Position numbers and translations under genes: made by a program | Shown: positions 29,447 to 41,023 of the stretch, one piece after another | Numbering within the stretch: the first letter of the stretch is position 1 | Layout: each line of letters opens with the position of its first letter | The notes under the pieces: model-generated | What the model was told of the DNA's origin: nothing | Databases searched by the model: none | Seen by the model: only the letters and a program-made list of their open reading frames with translations | NCBI RefSeq assembly: GCF_003026355.1 | Contig: NZ_PYON01000002.1 | Location: forward strand, 248,001-312,000 | Direction: 5' to 3' | Source of the DNA: Photobacterium kishitanii | GTDB taxonomy: Bacteria > Pseudomonadota > Gammaproteobacteria > Enterobacterales > Vibrionaceae | Length of the DNA stretch: 64,000 nt

Positions 29447-32400
29447 ATGTCGATAGAATATAAGAAAGGTTATTGCTCATTATGTCGTTCTCGTTGTGGG
29501 ACGATAAATCAGGTTACAAATGATAAATTAATAAAAGTTGAGCCTGATCCTACACATCCAACAGGAGCTGCGATGTGTATGAAAGGGCGTGCTGCTCCTG
29601 AGTTAGTTCATAACCCTAATCGTATTCAGTTTCCGATGAAAAGGACGACCCCTAAAACAAATCCAGATCCTGGCTGGCAACGAATTTCCTGGGATGAAGC
29701 ATTGGATATCGTCTCTGAAAACCTCACTAAGATAAAAAAACAAAGTGGTGCCGAGGCTGTCGCATTTGGAGTAACAACTCCCAGTGGTACGCCAATGTCC
29801 GATAGTATTGATTGGGTAGAGCGCTTTATTCATGCATTTGGTAGCCCAAATATTTGCTATGGCACCGAAGTGTGTAATTGGCATAAAGATCATGCTCATG
29901 CTTTTACTTTTGGCTGTGGAATGCCAATTGCTGACTATAGCAATGCAGATTTAATTATGTTGTGGGGACATAACCCTACCAATACGTGGCTCAGTCAAGC
30001 AAATGCTATTGGCGAAGGGCGTAAACGCGGAGCGCGAACATTAGTTATAGATCCTCGCAAGACGCCACTCGCTGCTAGTGCTGATGTATGGCTGCAAGTA
30101 AAGCCAGGCACAGATGCTGCTGTTGCAATGGGATTAATTCAGTTAATGATTACTGATGATATGTTTGATCAATCGTTTGTTCGTTGTTGGACTAACGCGC
30201 CATTTTTAGTACGCAGTGATGATCAGACATTATTAAAAGCGATTGATTGTGCCGAGATAACAATTGCTGATGGCGATTATGTGGTGTGGAATACCCAGCA
30301 GCAGCAATTAATGTCTTATAACAGTGATCTGGTGATTGCAGATAATCTTGGTGCAGAATTAGCGTTATCAGGCCAATATCCGATCCCCTTAAAAGATGGC
30401 ACTACTGTTGTTTGTCAGCCCTCCTTTTCTTTGCTTAAACAAGCATGTGAGTATTACACCGCTGATCAAGTAGAAGCTATTTCCGGTGTAAAGGCACCAG
30501 ATCTACTCAAGGCTGCCAAGTTAATTGCCTCCAGTCATCGAGTGGCTTATCACGCATGGACAGGTATTGCTCAGCAGTTGAATGCCACCCAAACTGAGCG
30601 TGCAATTGCGATTTTATACGCTTTAACGGGAAGTTTTGATCAGCAAGGAGGAAATCGTCGTTATACACAACCGCCAATTAATAAAATGAATGGCTTGGAT
30701 TTTATGACTAAGCAGCAGCGAGCTAAAGCCTTGGGGTTGAAAGAGAGACCATTAGGGCCAGCTAAACAGGGCTGGATTGGTACGCGAGATATGTACCAAG
30801 CAATCATTACAGCTAAGCCTTATAAGGTGCGTGGTTTTGTTGCTTTTGGCGGTAACTTGTTATTGAGCCAAGCAGATACTGATCTTGGTATAGAGGCCTT
30901 TCAGCAGCTTGAGTTTCATGTTCATTGTGATTTATTTGAAACTCCGACAACTCGATATGCAGATGTACTATTACCCGTAAATACGCCATGGGAGCGTGAA
31001 GCGATTAGATCTGGATTTGAGATTAATGCCGAGGCCGTTAGTCATATCCAATTGCGACAACAAATGGTGACTAGCCGCGGAGAAGCTAAATCAGACACTG
31101 AAATTGTGTTTGCTCTGGCAAAAAAATTAGGTATGGGGAATGTTTTTTTTAACGGTGATATAGAAGCCGCTTGGGATCATATGTTGCATCCATTAGGTTT
31201 GACTGTCGCCCAACTTCGAAAAAAACCAGCAGGCATAAGCTTCCCTTTGCAGCAGTCAACTCTGCAATATCGCCATCTTCATCAAGGAAAAGTGAATGGT
31301 TTTGATACGCCATCAAAGCGGGTCGAAATTTATTCTGAAACGTTACTTAATGCAGGTTATGCACCATTACCAGAAATAAAGCAGTCTAATGCCGTTAATG
31401 TAGCCTTGCCGTTGCTATTGACTTCCGTTAAAAATGGCTATTACTGCCACAGCCAACAGCGTAATTTAGTTTCATTACGTAAGCGTGCACCATTACCGAT
31501 GGCTTTTATTAGTCGCTCGGTGGCGACAAAGAAGGGGATCAATAATGGTGATTGGATAATAATTAAAACAGCAGAGGGGCAAGCGCATTTTTGTGTCTCA
31601 GTAGACCCTGATTTAGAGGATAACGTAGTGGCTGCCGAATACGGTTGGTGGCAAGCATGTGATGATATTGGTCGTGACGGTTTTCCTGTTTCAGGTTTGG
31701 GAAGCAGTAATTATAACCGTCTTATCAGCGCTAGAAAAACCGATGCTATTAGTGGCTCTGTACCAATGCGAGTCGGTTGTTGTGATATTGCATTATCAAC
31801 TGAACTTGTGAGTAATAGGCGTCCATGGGCAGGAAAGATTGCCTTTGTTATCACTAAAAAGAAATGGCTTGCTAATGGGGTAATGGAGATAACCTTTACG
31901 GCGAATGATAACCGTCAGCTCCCCGATTATCTTGCAGGACAGCATATTAGTTTATGTGTTAATCAAGGGACGGCGGCGGAAATGACTCGAGCTTACTCTT
32001 TAACAGGGGCTGCTCAAGTTGCAGATCGCACCCATTATACGATTGCTGTACGACATCAAACTGGAAGAGATGAACAAGGAAATATTGTTGAGGGTAAAAT
32101 GTCGAGCTACCTTCATCAGCATTTACAGCAAGGCGATATTGTTCATTTGAGTGCACCAAGTGGTAATTTTACTCTGCCGCAGAATATTGACTATCCAGTA
32201 GTCATCTTTGCTGGCGGTATAGGGATCACTCCGTTTATTAGTTTTCTAGAATCGATTTCAGAACCCGAGACTATGCCTGAGGTGTGGCTATATTACGCTA
32301 ACTTAAATAGTGACACACATGCATTTGCAGACAGACTGAATGCGTTAGCTCATCGAATGCCAAAATTGCATGTTATTAACCATTATAATGATCCTCTGCC

Positions 32401-32875
32401 ACGGGATAACAAAGGAGAAGATTATGCGACGAGTGAGCTTATTACCGCGGCAGTAGTCAGTGAGACTTTACTTGAACAGCGCGCACGATTTTATTTGTGT
32501 GGACCTGAACCGATGATGCAAGCAATTACTGAGCAATTGATTGAACGAGATGTGGCAAAGTTTGATATTTTTAGTGAGGCTTTTCAAGCTCAGTCAGTTG
32601 TTAAAATAAAAACTAATCAGCAGTTTAAAGTGAAATTCTTACGCTCTAAAAAAGATGATGTAACTTGGACTTCTGCTGATGGTTCTATTTTAGATTTTGG
32701 GGATAAAATGAAAATTGCGATGCCTAGTGGTTGTCGAGTAGGGCAATGCGAAAGTTGCGCCGTTCGTATTGTTTCAGGACAAGTAATCCATCTTAATGGC
32801 AAGCAACCTGAAGATCCTCAAATGTGCTTAGCTTGCCAAGCGATACCAACGAGTGACTTAATCTTAGATATATAA
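29447..32875 (+). CDS. Self-contained molybdopterin oxidoreductase fused to FAD/NAD(P) reductase and [2Fe-2S] ferredoxin
   Basis: 1142 residues from the ATG at 29447 (MSIEYKKGYC), with AAGAGA 11 bases upstream. Domain order: [4Fe-4S] binding (Cys10, Cys13, Cys17, Cys44); molybdopterin guanine dinucleotide oxidoreductase, with a probable molybdenum ligand Cys143 in GTEVCNWHKDH; MGD-binding domain (about 640-790); ferredoxin-NADP reductase-like FAD domain with RAYSLTGA; nucleotide domain with FAGGIGITPF; and a C-terminal ferredoxin with Cys spacing CRVGQCESC ... CLAC. Electrons can thus run from NAD(P)H to molybdenum in one chain. No twin-arginine signal, so it is cytoplasmic. The catalytic part resembles assimilatory nitrate reductase and formate dehydrogenase families; the substrate is unknown. 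Confidence 0.85.
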   Translation: MSIEYKKGYCSLCRSRCGTINQVTNDKLIKVEPDPTHPTGAAMCMKGRAAPELVHNPNRIQFPMKRTTPKTNPDPGWQRISWDEALDIVSENLTKIKKQSGAEAVAFGVTTPSGTPMSDSIDWVERFIHAFGSPNICYGTEVCNWHKDHAHAFTFGCGMPIADYSNADLIMLWGHNPTNTWLSQANAIGEGRKRGARTLVIDPRKTPLAASADVWLQVKPGTDAAVAMGLIQLMITDDMFDQSFVRCWTNAPFLVRSDDQTLLKAIDCAEITIADGDYVVWNTQQQQLMSYNSDLVIADNLGAELALSGQYPIPLKDGTTVVCQPSFSLLKQACEYYTADQVEAISGVKAPDLLKAAKLIASSHRVAYHAWTGIAQQLNATQTERAIAILYALTGSFDQQGGNRRYTQPPINKMNGLDFMTKQQRAKALGLKERPLGPAKQGWIGTRDMYQAIITAKPYKVRGFVAFGGNLLLSQADTDLGIEAFQQLEFHVHCDLFETPTTRYADVLLPVNTPWEREAIRSGFEINAEAVSHIQLRQQMVTSRGEAKSDTEIVFALAKKLGMGNVFFNGDIEAAWDHMLHPLGLTVAQLRKKPAGISFPLQQSTLQYRHLHQGKVNGFDTPSKRVEIYSETLLNAGYAPLPEIKQSNAVNVALPLLLTSVKNGYYCHSQQRNLVSLRKRAPLPMAFISRSVATKKGINNGDWIIIKTAEGQAHFCVSVDPDLEDNVVAAEYGWWQACDDIGRDGFPVSGLGSSNYNRLISARKTDAISGSVPMRVGCCDIALSTELVSNRRPWAGKIAFVITKKKWLANGVMEITFTANDNRQLPDYLAGQHISLCVNQGTAAEMTRAYSLTGAAQVADRTHYTIAVRHQTGRDEQGNIVEGKMSSYLHQHLQQGDIVHLSAPSGNFTLPQNIDYPVVIFAGGIGITPFISFLESISEPETMPEVWLYYANLNSDTHAFADRLNALAHRMPKLHVINHYNDPLPRDNKGEDYATSELITAAVVSETLLEQRARFYLCGPEPMMQAITEQLIERDVAKFDIFSEAFQAQSVVKIKTNQQFKVKFLRSKKDDVTWTSADGSILDFGDKMKIAMPSGCRVGQCESCAVRIVSGQVIHLNGKQPEDPQMCLACQAIPTSDLILDI

Positions 32876-32974
32876 ATCGAGCAGCTATTTGAAATAAATA
32901 ATGAAAATTGTTACTCAAATAACAGTATTTATCGATTATGCTATCGATAACGTTATAGGTATTAGAGAATGACA

Positions 32975-33880
32975 ATGAAGATTGATTTAACGCATTTAGT
33001 CACTGAGAGTCGTAACAGTGCTAGCGAAGCGATAGATACTTTGTCTACGCTAGATATGCTGAAAGTTATCAATGATGAAGATAAGAAAGTGGCGTTGGCT
33101 GTAGAACAAACATTACCAGCAATTGCACAAGCTGTTGATGCCATTGCTGCTGCTTTTCAAAATGGTGGCCGATTGGTTTATGTTGGTGCAGGTACTTCTG
33201 GACGATTAGGCATCCTTGATGCAAGTGAATGTCCGCCTACATATGGCAGTGCTCCAGAACAAGTTGTTGGTTTAATTGCTGGTGGCCATCAAGCTATTTT
33301 AAAAGCGGTTGAAAATGCTGAAGATAATACAGAAATGGGTGCTGAAGATTTAAAAGCAATTAATTTTTCAGCGCGTGATGTTTTGGTTGGTATTGCTGCT
33401 AGCGGTCGGACACCTTATGTATTAGGTGCAATGGCTTATGCGCGTTCAGTTAATGCTATTGTTGCTTGCGTAAGTTGTAATCCACAAAGTCCCATGACGG
33501 CTGCAGCTGATATTGTGATCACTCCAGTTGTTGGTGCTGAAGTTGTGACTGGATCTTCTCGTATGAAAGCAGGCACAGCACAAAAATTAGTACTGAATAT
33601 GCTAACTACCGGCGCAATGATCCGTATTGGTAAAATTTATGGTAATTTGATGGTAGATGTTGAGGCCACTAATGCCAAACTGGTTGAGCGCCAAAAAAAT
33701 ATTGTGATGCAAGCTACTGAGTGTGATCGTGCACAGGCTGAGGCTGCATTAGATGCGTGTAATGGTCATTGTAAAACTGCAATTGTGATGATATTAACGG
33801 GAGTTAATAATGTGACAGCGAAAATACTTCTACAGCAAAATAATGGTTATATTCGGCCTGCAATTGCGAAAAACGGTTAA
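32975..33880 (+). CDS. murQ: N-acetylmuramic acid 6-phosphate etherase
   Basis: 301 residues. It splits the lactyl ether of MurNAc 6-phosphate to GlcNAc 6-phosphate and D-lactate in cell-wall recycling. SIS domain with the glycine-rich [23 protein letters not shown] (from about 70) and GEDN-type acid residues ([10 protein letters not shown]), plus the [20 protein letters not shown] motif. Start taken as the ATG at 32975 because AGAG is correctly spaced for it; an ATG two codons earlier is too close. No murP transporter is adjacent. Ends at a good terminator. Confidence 0.94.
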   Translation: MKIDLTHLVTESRNSASEAIDTLSTLDMLKVINDEDKKVALAVEQTLPAIAQAVDAIAAAFQNGGRLVYVGAGTSGRLGILDASECPPTYGSAPEQVVGLIAGGHQAILKAVENAEDNTEMGAEDLKAINFSARDVLVGIAASGRTPYVLGAMAYARSVNAIVACVSCNPQSPMTAAADIVITPVVGAEVVTGSSRMKAGTAQKLVLNMLTTGAMIRIGKIYGNLMVDVEATNAKLVERQKNIVMQATECDRAQAEAALDACNGHCKTAIVMILTGVNNVTAKILLQQNNGYIRPAIAKNG

Positions 33881-33900
33881 GTAATATCATTGTTAATGAT

Positions 33901-33934
33901 AAACACACACCAACACGTGGTGTGTGTTTTATTT
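33901..33934 (+). terminator. Terminator of murQ
   Basis: Arms AAACACACACCA and TGGTGTGTGTTT are perfect, with a short loop and a T-run, 20 bases after murQ. Confidence 0.85.
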
Positions 33935-33935
33935 A

Positions 33936-34079
33936 TTAACTAACATTATTATTATATTTTTTTGTGTGCTTATGCTGTACTACAGATTGTTCGTTAGAAT
34001 TATCATTAAATCTACATAAACGCAAAGAAATAACTAATGCGGATGAAGACAATATAAATAGTACTAGTAAAGAAGTCAT
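33936..34079 (-). CDS. Possible 47-residue single-pass membrane protein
   Basis: A short minus-strand frame starting MTSLLVLFILSSSALVISL and ending KKYNNNVS. It has a hydrophobic N-terminal helix (about 3-21) and a polar, basic tail, a layout common in real small membrane proteins. No convincing ribosome site precedes the ATG, and the stop falls just beside the murQ terminator. It is a candidate only. Confidence 0.3.
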   Translation of the reverse strand: MTSLLVLFILSSSALVISLRLCRFNDNSNEQSVVQHKHTKKYNNNVS

Positions 34080-34367
34080 ACTGTAATAAAAATACTTATA
34101 TCTGGAGTAGTATTGATACCATATACAGAGACAGTCGTCCTATTGTTATCGTTATGTCAGATCTGCTATATAGCGAGTAAACATTTTTAAAATAAATGTT
34201 GAACTATTCGTTTATAGTAAATAAACAATGTATTAAATAATTGAATTTATTTTAAGTTATTAATATTTATTTGTTTTTTATATTACATTTTGCTATGTGT
34301 GATTTTTTATCTATTTTATATTCATTTGATTTATTTTTAATTTAATACTTTATTTATACCAAAATTT

Positions 34368-34390
34368 AAAAGCCGCTATAAAGCGGCTTT
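34368..34390 (-). terminator. Terminator of mltC
   Basis: Arms AAAGCCGCT and AGCGGCTTT around a 5-base loop, just past the mltC stop on the minus strand, with TTTAAATTTT after it. Confidence 0.8.
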
Positions 34391-34396
34391 ACTGGG

Positions 34397-35557
34397 TTAC
34401 ATAGATTCAAATTCTTTTTGAAAATTGAGTACTTTTTCTAAATAACGGCGGGCTTCTGCTTTGGGGTGCTTATTGGTTAATGCCCAATAAACCTGATTGG
34501 GTTGTAATTGATTGATATCTTTCATTGCTTGTTTTCGATCAGTATCAAACGTTGCCAATACGCCACCAGTGCCGCCATTATAAGCTGAAATCATAGCGTA
34601 GTCTTTTGTCACTGGATGCTGGACTTCTTTTAAGTAACGGTTTTTTAAAATATAGAAATAGGCAGTGCCAGTATCAATATTATTTGCGGGATCAAATAAA
34701 TATTCTTTTGTCGGAATACCTGGCTTGTTTTTTACCAGATTAAAGACATCTGCACCTGCAGTTTTAGGAATAACCTGCATTAATCCATAGGCGCCAGCAT
34801 GACTAACTGCGAATGGATTAAAGCTACTTTCTGTTTTGACGATGGCATATATTAAATCTTCATCGATATCGTAACGTTTGGCTGCTTGACGTATAAGATC
34901 TGCATATTGATATTCACGTTGCTCAAGATGATCATTTACCATATCAATTTCAACATAATACGCAGTGCCATGCTGGAGTTTCTTTGTTTTAAGTTTATTA
35001 GCTATCAGATAGTCAGCATATTTACCCGCGCGCCAAGGCCATTGAATATTTTGATTTTCATGATCTTTTACTTGGCCTAATAAAAAAGGTTTACCATTTA
35101 ATGGGATTGACTTATCACTAAAAATATCAACTTGAGATGGATCTGCTGGCATTAATAGGGTTTCTTCAATCGCTTTTTTGAGCGTCGCTTCTGGAGCATA
35201 ATTCGCAACCGTAGAGACATAAATCTTACCATTGTCAAAATCAATATGCGCTCGTGTACGGTAGCCATCAAAATATTTTACATAGCGGTGTTTACCTGCT
35301 TGTAAATAATCTTTGTCACCCCATTGCTTTTTGACTTGGTTCTCGAGGTATTTGAATAATGCTTGACGTTGCGCTTCAGTAAGAGCGGCATGATTGTTAT
35401 TACCATTATGGTCGTGGTTACCATTATGGTTACTGTTATGATTATTATTGCCAGCATTAGTCGAAGGCGCGCAATTATAAATACAATCAGGTGTCGGAGA
35501 TGATGAACATGATACGGTTAATAAACAAGCAGTGACCGCGAGCCAAGCCTTTTTCAT
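34397..35557 (-). CDS. mltC: Membrane-bound lytic murein transglycosylase C
   Basis: 386 residues, outer-membrane lipoprotein that cleaves peptidoglycan glycan strands to 1,6-anhydro ends. Lipoprotein signal MKKAWLAVTACLLTVSC with the acylated Cys17. An Asn/His/Gly-rich linker (about 33-60) is much longer than in E. coli MltC (359 residues). An N-terminal MltC domain and a C-terminal SLT domain follow; the catalytic Glu is in AIVKTESSFNP and the GLMQVIP motif is present. The start ATG is preceded by TAGGGATC. Located between murQ and katG. Confidence 0.93.
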   Translation of the reverse strand: MKKAWLAVTACLLTVSCSSSPTPDCIYNCAPSTNAGNNNHNSNHNGNHDHNGNNNHAALTEAQRQALFKYLENQVKKQWGDKDYLQAGKHRYVKYFDGYRTRAHIDFDNGKIYVSTVANYAPEATLKKAIEETLLMPADPSQVDIFSDKSIPLNGKPFLLGQVKDHENQNIQWPWRAGKYADYLIANKLKTKKLQHGTAYYVEIDMVNDHLEQREYQYADLIRQAAKRYDIDEDLIYAIVKTESSFNPFAVSHAGAYGLMQVIPKTAGADVFNLVKNKPGIPTKEYLFDPANNIDTGTAYFYILKNRYLKEVQHPVTKDYAMISAYNGGTGGVLATFDTDRKQAMKDINQLQPNQVYWALTNKHPKAEARRYLEKVLNFQKEFESM

Positions 35558-38162
<2,605 letters not shown>

Positions 38163-38204
38163 GGTTACAGCTCAGTAGTAACACTACTCGATAATATTGA
38201 ATGA

Positions 38205-38234
38205 GAGGCGCTGATAATCAGCGCCTCTTTTTTT
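38205..38234 (+). terminator. Terminator of katG
   Basis: GAGGCGCTGA / TCAGCGCCTC stem followed by seven T residues, about 45 bases after the katG stop. Confidence 0.88.
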
Positions 38235-38676
38235 ATAGGTATAATTCCGTTATTGTCCAATTCCCCCGTCATTCCCTGCCTACAGTGAATGCTAACCATC
38301 TTCCGTCATTCCCTGCCTACAGTGAATGCTAACCATCTTCCGTCATTCCCTGCCTACAGTGAATGCGAACCATCCTCCGTCATTCCCTGCCTACAGTGAA
38401 TACGAACTCTCCACCGTCATTCCCTACAGTGAGGTTACGAACGAGATAGGGAATCTATTATCAGCGTGTTGTATTGGTAAAAAAGTCAGTAATTAAAAGA
38501 TGAGCCTCGATTTTGTGATTTATCTTGGATGTTAAATGTAATAAACCATCAGAGCTCTAATGTTTTTTTATTATTATGCGAAGAATATGAACATATTTTC
38601 CAAAGAATAACTGCAGCTAAGTTTTGAATATAATAAGTTGTTGTGGGTTTGATAATATCTGAGGGAGATAATTTAA
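38235..38676. other. Repeat-bearing intergenic region downstream of katG
   Basis: Contains the 37-bp repeats and about 220 bases of AT-rich sequence leading to the next gene. No open reading frame of note. Confidence 0.5.
38266..38441. repeat. 37-bp tandem repeat, four full copies plus a partial fifth
   Basis: Units start at 38266, 38303, 38340 and 38377 and each begins CCGTCATTCCCTGCC, then TACAGTGAAT. A truncated fifth starts at 38414. The first two copies are identical; later ones carry a few substitutions. The last copy runs into a sequence whose end (AGGGAAT) is the reverse complement of the ATTCCCT core, giving an inverted structure. The ATTCCC core is typical of dispersed palindromic repeats in the genus (inference), here expanded in tandem. 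Confidence 0.85.
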
Positions 38677-39045
38677 ATGGTGAAGATGATTGAAGAAAAG
38701 AAACGAGGGTTTTGGCTAACGGTATTTTTGGTGTTCATGATGGTCATAAATCTTTTGTCTGTCTTTGTTTATTTTTTAAATCCAGACATGATTATAACTG
38801 CATTTCCAAAGACATCTTTAGGGGTAGTTTATCTGTTAGGAGGTGTGTCCTTATTTAATGTATTTTTAGCTATTAGTATATGGATGTGGAAAAAGATAGC
38901 GATATATGGGTTTTATGCTGTTGTTATATTTGGTGTTTTAATGAATTTGTATATTGGTGTTGGGCTCATTGGTTCACTGTCTGGTTTAATGGGAGGTATT
39001 ATTTTGTTTTTAGTAACAAAAAACAAGATGCAATATTTCGTATAA
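38677..39045 (+). CDS. Small multi-pass membrane protein of unknown function
   Basis: 122 residues, not recognised. About four hydrophobic segments: around 12-33 (LTVFLVFMMVINLLSVFVYF), 44-64, 67-85 and 88-112. A charged start (MVKMIEEKKRG) and a basic C-terminus. A very good ribosome site GAGGGAGA precedes the ATG, supporting it as a real gene. Stands alone between the repeats and terC. Confidence 0.7.
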   Translation: MVKMIEEKKRGFWLTVFLVFMMVINLLSVFVYFLNPDMIITAFPKTSLGVVYLLGGVSLFNVFLAISIWMWKKIAIYGFYAVVIFGVLMNLYIGVGLIGSLSGLMGGIILFLVTKNKMQYFV

Positions 39046-39087
39046 TATTTTTGCTGGTGTCTTTAATGCTCAGTGGCACCGTAAATA

Positions 39088-39147
39088 GATCACGGATAGC
39101 TCATGCTTCGCTTTCGAGATGACGGATAATAACCAACGTCATCTTTT
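39088..39147. repeat. Palindromic repeat-like element and hairpin before the TerC gene
   Basis: A CACGGATAGCTCATGCTTCG stretch followed by AGATGACG ... CGTCATCT (8-base perfect arms) and TTT. It resembles dispersed intergenic repeats of Vibrionaceae and can also act as a terminator for the small membrane protein gene. Repeat nature is inference. Confidence 0.45.
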
Positions 39148-39304
39148 ATGAAAACCATTACATTTCGTTACACTTGTTGTGTTTTCAACTATCGTATTTA
39201 TTGCTTAAATACAGGCTCATTCTTTATTGAGGTATCAAAACACATATGGACGACCCCTCGAGTTGTTCTTTAATTCCTAACTCCTCTTCTATGGAGTTTG
39301 TTCA

Positions 39305-40069
39305 ATGCTAGAATTATTTCTTCAACCTGAAGCGTTAATGATCTTTGCGACCCTATTTGCACTGGAAGTGGTATTAGGTGTCGATAATATTGTATTCATT
39401 TCTGTACTTTGTGAACGTTTACCATTACATCAGCGCAAAATGGCTCGTAATATTGGTATAGCGTTAGCTGTTGCTGCTCGTATCGGACTAGTATTTTCTA
39501 TTAGTTGGGTAATGTCATTAACACAACCATTAGTGAATGTGTTGAGTTATGATTTTTCTGGGCGCGATTTGATTATGATTGGTGGCGGTGCATTCTTATT
39601 AGCGAAAAGCTTAAAAGAATTGTGGATGTGCTTCAGTCATGCTCATCATCAACAAGCAAGTACAGTGAGAGCGGGTATTGCGCTAGTATTATTGCAGATT
39701 GTTGCAGTTGATGCAGTGTTCTCAATGGATTCAGTAATCACTGCGGTTGGTTTAACAAGCGAAGTTCCACTTATGGTTGCTGCTATTTTGGCATCGGCTG
39801 TGATTATGGTGCTGTGTGCTGAGAAAATTAACGATTATGTGATGCGCTACCCTGGATTGAAAACGTTAGCACTACTGTTCTTAGTTATGTTGGGCGGTAT
39901 GTTAATGGCTGAAGGTTTTGCAATTCATTTGAACAAAGGATATGTGTATTTCGCAATGGCTTTTGGTTTAATTATTGAAACTTGTCATATTTTGCTTAAG
40001 AAGCAGAACAAGAAAATAATTAAACGTGTATATCCACAACAATGTGGTTGGGCAATCAAAGCGAAGTAA
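39305..40069 (+). CDS. TerC-family integral membrane protein
   Basis: 254 residues with about seven membrane segments. The TerC signature FALEVVLGVDNIVFISVLCERLP lies near the N-terminus, and VDAVFSMDSVITAVGLT in the middle; the acidic Asp residues in these helices are thought to coordinate Mn2+ or other metal ions. Members (YgdQ, YoaE) are proposed metal exporters that load secreted proteins. The leader does not match the yybP-ykoY manganese riboswitch well. It is followed by a strong hairpin. Confidence 0.88.
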   Translation: MLELFLQPEALMIFATLFALEVVLGVDNIVFISVLCERLPLHQRKMARNIGIALAVAARIGLVFSISWVMSLTQPLVNVLSYDFSGRDLIMIGGGAFLLAKSLKELWMCFSHAHHQQASTVRAGIALVLLQIVAVDAVFSMDSVITAVGLTSEVPLMVAAILASAVIMVLCAEKINDYVMRYPGLKTLALLFLVMLGGMLMAEGFAIHLNKGYVYFAMAFGLIIETCHILLKKQNKKIIKRVYPQQCGWAIKAK

Positions 40070-40089
40070 GCTTCAAATAAAAAATAGGG

Positions 40090-40122
40090 CTAATACCGTT
40101 CACTCTAAATGGACGGTATTAG
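40090..40122 (+). terminator. Hairpin after the TerC gene
   Basis: Arms CTAATACCGT and ACGGTATTAG around a 13-base loop, 20 bases after the stop. Only a weak T-run (TTTCACTT) follows. Confidence 0.55.
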
Positions 40123-40627
40123 TTTCACTTGATAGTTATTTAATAGCAAACAATACAATATTCATATAGCTACATTTTCCTCATCAATATTCCAATCGCT
40201 AAAAATAAAATCCGCATACTCCCTTCTGTGAGACACTATTCCTAACGGTATGTATTGATATATAGTTAAATCATGTATTGGTTTAAAATATAGTGAATAC
40301 TGAACCATCATTAAAATTAAAAACAGTTTAGTCCAGATCTTCTACCATCAATAAATTTCTTTTTATTTTCCCTTTTAAATTGTATTTAAATTCATAATAT
40401 TACGTTTAATGAACTGAGAGTAAATATCTTCCTCTATGATTTGCAGGTTGTGTACAGAGTTATCATTCTTTTTATAAGAATCAGAGTAAGAAAAAATCGA
40501 TAAACTCTCATGTTATGAAAGATTATGACCATTGATTAAATAATAACCCTTGAATTATTTGCTTTCTGATACCATTTAATGATGATATATCAATATTTTT
40601 TGATTATTAACTCAAAGGAAAATGAAT
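40123..40627. other. Intergenic region before the yjf-type operon
   Basis: About 500 bases of AT-rich DNA with no open frame of note. It must hold the promoter of the yjfIJKLMC-type operon; no recognisable operator was found. Confidence 0.5.
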
Positions 40628-41020
40628 ATGTGGACTGTTGATCAATTAGTAGAAATTTTAAGTAAAAATGATCAGTGGAAAATTGAGCAAACGGATCAGA
40701 CGATTATTATTCGTAATCAAGATGGTGTTTCAGCTTATGTGGCGCTTGCCGGCGAGCAAATTTTGGTGGAAGCACCTTTATTTCCAATGGCGATGGTTAC
40801 TGACGTAGCAAAGCTTAATGATACGATTTTACGTACTCATGAGATGTTTCCATTAACCAATATTTCGATCCATACGGTTGATGGTGATGATTATTATATC
40901 GCATTTGGCAGTTTGAGTAGCCAATCTAAGCAAGAGAGCATTTTAATTGAAGTAACAACATTATTTGTGAATGTTGAGGGCTTTCTTGAAATGTATCAAC
41001 CATTATTAACCGAGGCGTAA
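40628..41020 (+). CDS. yjfI: YjfI-like protein (DUF2170)
   Basis: 130 residues from the ATG at 40628 (MWTVDQLVEIL), correctly spaced after AAAGGA; an ATG two codons earlier is too close. A small soluble protein of the DUF2170 family, which accompanies PspA-like genes. Regions ISIHTVDGDDYYIAFGSLS and VTTLFVNVEGFLEMY are typical. First gene of a six-gene operon matching E. coli yjfIJKLMC. Molecular function unknown. Confidence 0.85.
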   Translation: MWTVDQLVEILSKNDQWKIEQTDQTIIIRNQDGVSAYVALAGEQILVEAPLFPMAMVTDVAKLNDTILRTHEMFPLTNISIHTVDGDDYYIAFGSLSSQSKQESILIEVTTLFVNVEGFLEMYQPLLTEA

Positions 41021-41023
41021 TCC

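Larger units (their letters stand above)
33881..34396. other. Intergenic region murQ to mltC
   Basis: Holds the murQ terminator, the possible 47-residue gene, and the mltC terminator at the right end. The remainder (34080-34365) is AT-rich with no gene visible. Confidence 0.5.

Noticed and set aside
39160-39304. Manganese (yybP-ykoY) riboswitch before the TerC gene
   Set aside because: The conserved loops could not be found; only a repeat-like hairpin is visible.
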